A stretch of DNA of 64,000 nucleotides from an uncultured Psychromonas sp. (GTDB lineage Bacteria; Pseudomonadota; Gammaproteobacteria; Enterobacterales; Psychromonadaceae). Location of the stretch: the NCBI RefSeq assembly GCF_947489755.1, contig NZ_CANLFB010000021.1:1-64000 (forward strand), given 5' to 3'. Below the pieces are notes generated by a model. That model saw nothing but the letters and a program-made list of their open reading frames with translations, had not been told where the DNA came from and did not search any database. Below are positions 59,548-64,000 of the stretch, piece by piece; position 1 is the stretch's first letter, and each line of letters begins with the position of its first letter. The translations under genes and the position numbers were made by a program.

Positions 59548-60567
59548 ATGGCTGAGAAAAAACGTATTTATATCGCTTATACTGGTGGCACTATTGGTAT
59601 GAAACCCTCTAAAAATGGGTTTATTCCTGTTGCTGGTTATTTGTCTGAAACGATTAAAAATATGCCTGAGTTTTATCATCAGGATATGCCTGAATTTGAA
59701 ATACATGAATATGAACCGTTAATTGATTCAGCTGATATTTCACCACAAGCATGGCAAGTGTTAGCGACTGATATTCAACAGAAATATCAAGAGTTTGATG
59801 GGTTTATCATATTACATGGTACAGACACCATGTCTTATACTGCATCTGCATTGTCATTTATTTTTGAAAGTTTAAGTAAACCAGTGATTATTACTGGTTC
59901 ACAAATTCCTCTTTCTCAGTTACGTTCAGATGCACGCGCTAATCTATTAAACTCTTTGTATATTGCTGCTCATCATCCTATTAATGAAGTATGTATTTTC
60001 TTTAATAATCAGCTATTCAGAGGTAACAGAACCACTAAGCAACATGCTGATGGGTTTAGTGCCTTTGTGTCTCCTAATTATCCTGTGTTATTAGAAGCTG
60101 GCATAGAGATTAAAAACGTTGCTGGTAAAAAACAAAAAACAGCGAATACACGTTTAACCATTGGCACAATCGAAAAACAATCGATTGCCATTTTGCATTT
60201 ATTTCCAGGGTTAGATTGGCAAGTGTTGGACAACTTATTAAAAAGCCCACTGCAAGCATTAGTCTTATTAACGTATGGCGTTGGTAATGCTCAGCAAGAT
60301 CCACAATTATTAAATACCTTAAAGGAAGCGAGTGACCGTGGCATCCTCATTATTAATTGTAGCCAGTGTTTAAAAGGCAGCGTTAATATGGAAGGTTATG
60401 CAACAGGCCATGCGTTAAGTGAAGCGGGAGTGATCAGTGGGTTAGATATGACCACAGAAGCTGTAATCGCTAAGTTACATTATCTCCTTAGCCAAGACTT
60501 AAGCTATAAAGTCGTAAAAGAGTTATTAACCACAGATTTACGTGGAGAGTTAACGGTTGCTGTTTAG
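59548..60567 (+). CDS. ansA: Type I (cytoplasmic) L-asparaginase
   Basis: Hydrolyses asparagine to aspartate and ammonia in the cytoplasm. The 339-residue product (E. coli AnsA 338) has no signal peptide. Catalytic Thr residues lie in IAYTGGTIGM (about residue 14) and ILHGTDTMSYTA (about 92-96), with the conserved Lys region at NRTTKQHADGF. RIYIAYTGGTIGM and TGSQIPLSQLRSDARANLL match type I enzymes. It lies 24 bp after the DUF1971 gene. Confidence 0.94.
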   Translation: MAEKKRIYIAYTGGTIGMKPSKNGFIPVAGYLSETIKNMPEFYHQDMPEFEIHEYEPLIDSADISPQAWQVLATDIQQKYQEFDGFIILHGTDTMSYTASALSFIFESLSKPVIITGSQIPLSQLRSDARANLLNSLYIAAHHPINEVCIFFNNQLFRGNRTTKQHADGFSAFVSPNYPVLLEAGIEIKNVAGKKQKTANTRLTIGTIEKQSIAILHLFPGLDWQVLDNLLKSPLQALVLLTYGVGNAQQDPQLLNTLKEASDRGILIINCSQCLKGSVNMEGYATGHALSEAGVISGLDMTTEAVIAKLHYLLSQDLSYKVVKELLTTDLRGELTVAV

Positions 60568-60712
60568 TCGCTGCATTTAGCTGGACGAGCTTTCTCATTA
60601 CTTTTTTATTGAAGGTCTACAGTTTAGTTACCTCTCTTAACTAAAGCCTCTTAATTATCACCTCTTAACTATGACTTCTTTAATAGACCTTCTTTAATAA
60701 GTGCTTTTAACA

Positions 60713-60751
60713 AGTTAGGGTAATCACCATTATCGCCCTAACTTACTTTTT
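60713..60751. terminator. Terminator between ansA and the LysR gene
   Basis: AAGTTAGGG (60714-60722) pairs with CCCTAACTT (60738-60746), then ACTTTTTG. It serves the plus-strand ansA and lies downstream of the convergent LysR gene. Upstream, 60640-60700 has short CTCTTAAY-type direct repeats. Confidence 0.75.
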
Positions 60752-60783
60752 GATTATTATTGGGATTGTCTTGTTTTAAAGTC

Positions 60784-61668
60784 TCAATTTCTAAAGGTAT
60801 CAATTAAGGTATCAATCATTTCCTGTGCGGCAATTGAAAGGGGGATTTTAGCTTTTGTGATGATGCCCACATGACGAGAAATGATTGGCTGTGAAATCGG
60901 TAAACAAATGGCGCCTTGCTCACGCATTTGCGCTTCACACAAAGCAGGGACAACAGCGATTCCTAACCCTTGAGATACCATTTTTCCTACCGTTGCTAAT
61001 TGGTGAGCATCAAAAGCAACATGTAATTCCATTCCTTCTTTCGCTAACGCCATTTCTATCAACTTACGTACACTTGAAGGTTTTTGTAAGGTAATAAAGT
61101 CACATTCAAGTATCTGTTTCCATGTGAGTTCTTTCTCATTTTTGAGCGAACAATTCTGATGAGTGACTGCAATAAAGCGATCATTAAACAAGGCTTGAAA
61201 GTTTAAATCTTGCGTATTTTCTGGCTCAAAAGAGATACCCATTTCAATGTTTCCAGAACGTACCATTTCAACTACGGTATCGGTTAATACATCGTGAATT
61301 TCAATACTGATATTGGGGTTTTTTTGTCGATAATTCATCAATACTTTTGGCAATAAAGAGGCTGCAAAAGAGGGCATTGCAGCCAATGCTATTTTCCCTC
61401 TATCTAATGTAAATCTCTGTTTTAGCTCATTTTCTACTGCATCCCATGAGGCGACTAACGTCTTAGCCATTGACAGTAATTGCAGCCCTTCAGCCGTCAG
61501 TAAAGTGCTCCTTGTGGTGCGCGTAAATAGGCGCCCACCTAACGCCTCTTCCAAGCTCTTAATGGATAAGCTAACAGCTGGTTGCGACATGTGCACAAGA
61601 TGGCCTGCTTCGGCAAAACTTTGAGTCTGTGCGACGGCTAAAAATATACGAAGTTGTTTTACATTCAT
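60784..61668 (-). CDS. LysR family transcriptional regulator
   Basis: 294 residues. The N-terminal winged helix shows the LysR pattern (LRIFLAVAQTQSFAEAGHLV and SQPAVSLSIKSLEEALGGRL, residues 6-47), followed by a two-lobed effector-binding domain with GIAVVPALCEAQM (about 241-253). It is transcribed away from scoA across a 102-bp gap, so it probably controls the scoAB-thiolase genes. The gap contains AT-rich dyads such as ATAAATATAATAAATTTAT but no certain T-N11-A site. Effector unknown. Confidence 0.9.
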   Translation of the reverse strand: MNVKQLRIFLAVAQTQSFAEAGHLVHMSQPAVSLSIKSLEEALGGRLFTRTTRSTLLTAEGLQLLSMAKTLVASWDAVENELKQRFTLDRGKIALAAMPSFAASLLPKVLMNYRQKNPNISIEIHDVLTDTVVEMVRSGNIEMGISFEPENTQDLNFQALFNDRFIAVTHQNCSLKNEKELTWKQILECDFITLQKPSSVRKLIEMALAKEGMELHVAFDAHQLATVGKMVSQGLGIAVVPALCEAQMREQGAICLPISQPIISRHVGIITKAKIPLSIAAQEMIDTLIDTFRN

Positions 61669-61770
61669 AACAAAACCTAATTAATAGATAAATATAATAA
61701 ATTTATTTAATGAATAAGTATGGTGCACACTGATGAAAATTAAAACGACATTGTATTTAAAGGGGGATCT

Positions 61771-62469
61771 ATGGCTGGTTTCAACAAAGTAGTGACAACA
61801 TATGAAGACGCTATGAGTGGTTTACAAGATGGCATGACGGTGATTGCTGGTGGTTTTGGTTTGTGTGGGATCCCTGAGAATTTAATAGCTGAAATTAAAC
61901 GTCTTAAAACAAAAAATCTGACCGTTGTATCAAACAATTGTGGTGTCGATGGTTTTGGCTTGGGGATTTTGTTGGAAGACAAACAAGTAAGCAAGATGGT
62001 GTCATCTTATGTAGGTGAAAATGCCTTATTTGAAAAGCAGGTATTAAATGGCGAGTTAGATGTCGAACTAACACCACAGGGCACCTTAGCTGAAAAGATG
62101 CGTGCAGGCGGTGCAGGTATTCCCGGATTTTATACCGCAACAGGTGTGGGCACGCCCGTTGCTGAAGGCAAAGATACTCGCTTCTTTAACGGGCGTGAAT
62201 ATTTGTTAGAAGAAGCAATCACGGGAGATTTTGCAATTGTAAAAGGGTGGAAAGCAGACCGCTACGGTAATGTTATTTACCGTCATACCGCGCAGAACTT
62301 TAATCCAATGGCGGCAACTGCGGGCAAAATAACCGTGGTTGAAGTGGAGGAATTAGTTGAAGTGGGCGAGCTCGATCCTGCCCATATTCATACTCCGGGT
62401 ATTTATGTTGACCGCGTGATTGTTGGTACATTTGAAAAGCGTATTGAGAACCGTACGACAAGCGAATAA
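61771..62469 (+). CDS. scoA: 3-oxoacid CoA-transferase subunit A
   Basis: Alpha subunit of a CoA-transferase that activates acetoacetate with succinyl-CoA or acetyl-CoA. The 232-residue protein has the family I signature [16 protein letters not shown] (about residues 25-40), [15 protein letters not shown] (50-64) and a [16 protein letters not shown] stretch (about 170-185). It starts after AAGGGGG. scoB follows after 85 bp. Discrimination between scoA and atoD needs phylogeny; I favour SCOT-type because of [23 protein letters not shown]. Confidence 0.88.
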   Translation: MAGFNKVVTTYEDAMSGLQDGMTVIAGGFGLCGIPENLIAEIKRLKTKNLTVVSNNCGVDGFGLGILLEDKQVSKMVSSYVGENALFEKQVLNGELDVELTPQGTLAEKMRAGGAGIPGFYTATGVGTPVAEGKDTRFFNGREYLLEEAITGDFAIVKGWKADRYGNVIYRHTAQNFNPMAATAGKITVVEVEELVEVGELDPAHIHTPGIYVDRVIVGTFEKRIENRTTSE

Positions 62470-62554
62470 TGCTTTTGTAGTTAGATATAAACCTAGCTCA
62501 GTACATATCTAGTTCAATACATATTTAGTTCAATGCATATTTATAGGTGGTTTT

Positions 62555-63211
62555 ATGGCACTTTCTCGAGATCAAATGGCGATTCGCGTAGCACGCGAAC
62601 TACAAGATGGTTACTACGTTAATTTAGGCATCGGTATTCCAACATTAGTCGCTAATTTTATACCAGATGGTATGGAAGTCATGTTGCAATCTGAAAACGG
62701 TTTGTTGGGGATGGGGTCATTCCCAAGTGAAGACAGTGTTGATGCAGACATGATCAATGCAGGTAAACAAACTGTTACCGCAGTATCTGGTAGCTCAATT
62801 TTCTCATCGGCTGAATCCTTTGCGATGATTCGTGGTGGCCATGTTGATTTAACAGTATTAGGTGCCTTTGAGGTCGATGTGAGTGGCAATATTGCTTCAT
62901 GGATGATCCCAAAGAAATTAATAAAAGGTATGGGCGGTGCAATGGATCTAGTGGCGGGGGCAGACAACATTATTGTGACCATGACTCATGCATCTAAAAA
63001 TGGCGACTCTAAGTTATTAGATGTTTGTTCATTACCTTTAACCGGCAAAGGTTGCATAAAAAAAGTATTAACCGATTTAGCTTGGTTAGAAATTGAAAAC
63101 GGGGCTTTTGTATTAAAAGAACGTGCTCCTGGTGTATCGATAGAAGAAATTAAAGCTAAAACTCAAGGTCGTTTAATTGTACCTGAGCATGTTCCTGAAA
63201 TGGTGTTTTAA
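62555..63211 (+). CDS. scoB: 3-oxoacid CoA-transferase subunit B
   Basis: Catalytic beta subunit. The 218-residue protein carries the catalytic Glu47 in the motif SENGLLGMG (46-54), which forms the glutamyl-CoA intermediate, plus NLGIGIPTLVANFIP (23-37) and GGHVDLTVLGAFEVD (about 92-106). It partners the gene just upstream, and a thiolase follows 86 bp downstream. Together these make a route from acetoacetate to two acetyl-CoA. Confidence 0.9.
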   Translation: MALSRDQMAIRVARELQDGYYVNLGIGIPTLVANFIPDGMEVMLQSENGLLGMGSFPSEDSVDADMINAGKQTVTAVSGSSIFSSAESFAMIRGGHVDLTVLGAFEVDVSGNIASWMIPKKLIKGMGGAMDLVAGADNIIVTMTHASKNGDSKLLDVCSLPLTGKGCIKKVLTDLAWLEIENGAFVLKERAPGVSIEEIKAKTQGRLIVPEHVPEMVF

Positions 63212-63297
63212 GCCATTAGTTATGTTGAGTAAAGCAGTTATTTCTTAGTGAAGCTGCTATTGCGAGTAAAACAATTATTTTGAATAAAGAGGCCATT

Positions 63298-64000
63298 ATG
63301 GAAATTGTTATTGTTGCTGCAGGTCGTTCACCTATTGGTGCTTTTAACGGGTGTTTATCGTCATTAAGTGCAGTGGAATTAGGTCGCCAAGTCTTAGCGT
63401 CAATGTTACTAAAACAACCTGTTTTAAAACAACATATCGACGAAGTTATCTTAGGGCAAGTGCTGACGGCTGGATGTGGTCAAAATCCTGCTCGTCAAAC
63501 AGCAGTGCATGCCGGTCTCGATCATTCAGTTTCTGCCATGACTATTAATAAAGTGTGTGGTTCAGGCTTAAAAGCGGTGCAACTCGCCGCACAAGCGATC
63601 GCTAATGGTGATGCTGAAATGGTGGTGGCGGGTGGACAGGAAAGCATGAGCCAAGCTGCACATGTGTTACCACAAAGCCGACATGGTAAAAAAATGGGTA
63701 ATTGGTCGTTAGTCGATACCATGGTAAGTGATGGTTTATGGGATGCATTTAACGATTATCACATGGGGCAAACTGCTGAAAATATTGCTAAACGTTGGCA
63801 ATTTACACGTAGTGAACAAGATACCTTTGCAGCACATTCACAACAAAAAGCCGCAAAAGCGCAAGCAGCAGGGCAGTTTGTTGAAGAGATTGTTCCTATC
63901 AGTATTCCGCAGCGTAAAGGTGATGCAATTATTGTTGATCAAGATGAACAAATTCGCCCTAACAGTAGTGTAGAGGGCTTAGCGAGGTTACGTCCTGCTT
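63298..64000 (+). CDS. atoB: Acetyl-CoA C-acetyltransferase (thiolase), 3' part beyond the window
   Basis: Cleaves acetoacetyl-CoA to two acetyl-CoA, or runs in reverse. The ATG at 63298 follows AAAGAGGCC. The frame is open to the window end, giving the first 234 residues of a protein usually about 390 long. The N-terminal MEIVIVAAGRSPIGAFNG, the acyl-accepting Cys87 in NKVCGSGLKAV, and GGQESMSQAAHVLP (about 114-127) identify it. The C-terminal His and Cys motifs lie outside. It is the third gene in the scoAB cluster. Confidence 0.92.
   Translation, partial: MEIVIVAAGRSPIGAFNGCLSSLSAVELGRQVLASMLLKQPVLKQHIDEVILGQVLTAGCGQNPARQTAVHAGLDHSVSAMTINKVCGSGLKAVQLAAQAIANGDAEMVVAGGQESMSQAAHVLPQSRHGKKMGNWSLVDTMVSDGLWDAFNDYHMGQTAENIAKRWQFTRSEQDTFAAHSQQKAAKAQAAGQFVEEIVPISIPQRKGDAIIVDQDEQIRPNSSVEGLARLRPA

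Overview
The window reads as chromosomal DNA of an AT-rich marine gammaproteobacterium, most like Psychromonas, Moritella or other Alteromonadales/Vibrionales relatives. This rests on gene content: rplKAJL-rpoBC next to tusDCB-rpsL-rpsG-fusA-tuf, priB inside the rpsF-rpsR-rplI operon, a UGA-frameshifted prfB, MotX of the sodium-driven polar flagellum, and an alternative oxidase. The exact genus cannot be fixed by reading alone. No prophage, insertion sequence transposase, CRISPR array or plasmid gene is visible.

Layout. 1-1.2 kb: an 8-bp tandem repeat and a cluster of palindromic repeats. 1.5-13.7 kb: secE-nusG, rplKAJL, rpoBC with recognisable promoters, leaders, attenuator and terminators. 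13.8-15.2 kb: second repeat cluster. 15.3-21.4 kb: ridA, tusDCB and the str operon (rpsL, rpsG, fusA, tuf). 21.5-22.7 kb: two decayed copies of the tuf 3' end followed by a third repeat cluster. 23-28 kb: motX and the cysJIH sulfite-reduction operon. 28-33 kb: a glutathione S-transferase, a beta-barrel protein, a PspG-like/PCuAC pair and ilvIH, all on the minus strand. 33.4-36.1 kb: prfB and lysS. 36.6-42.2 kb: a Cys-rich repeat protein with an unknown partner, msrC, a secreted EF-hand protein and a BaeSR-type two-component system. 42.7-49.5 kb: rpsF-priB-rpsR-rplI, a coiled-coil/DUF481 protein, rnr and rlmB. 49.7-51.3 kb: tRNA-Arg, tRNA-His and tRNA-Pro, then nine tandem units that each end in the 3' end of the tRNA-Pro gene. 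51.3-53 kb has no convincing gene. 53-64 kb: a porin, aldo/keto reductase, LysE-type exporter, mobB, tapT-like DTW protein, alternative oxidase, a DUF1971 protein with ansA, and a LysR regulator divergent from scoAB and a thiolase cut by the window end.

Most genes are housekeeping: protein translocation, transcription, translation, tRNA thiolation, ribosome maturation and RNA decay, with assimilatory sulfate reduction and branched-chain amino acid synthesis beside them. The most unusual content is non-coding. (1) The tRNA-Pro-derived tandem array at 50088-51246 has intrinsic terminators and a hairpin with a compensatory base-pair change, and resembles the repeat organisation known downstream of E. 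coli tyrT. (2) Three clusters of palindromic repeats sit exactly at the edges of the ribosomal/RNA polymerase operons. (3) A MITE-like family of about 220 bp occurs four times between 37.8 and 44.5 kb. Protein-level oddities are an alternative oxidase with Tyr in place of a diiron-ligand His, an EF-G with an altered domain IV tip loop, and the (NPCAAK)n exported protein.
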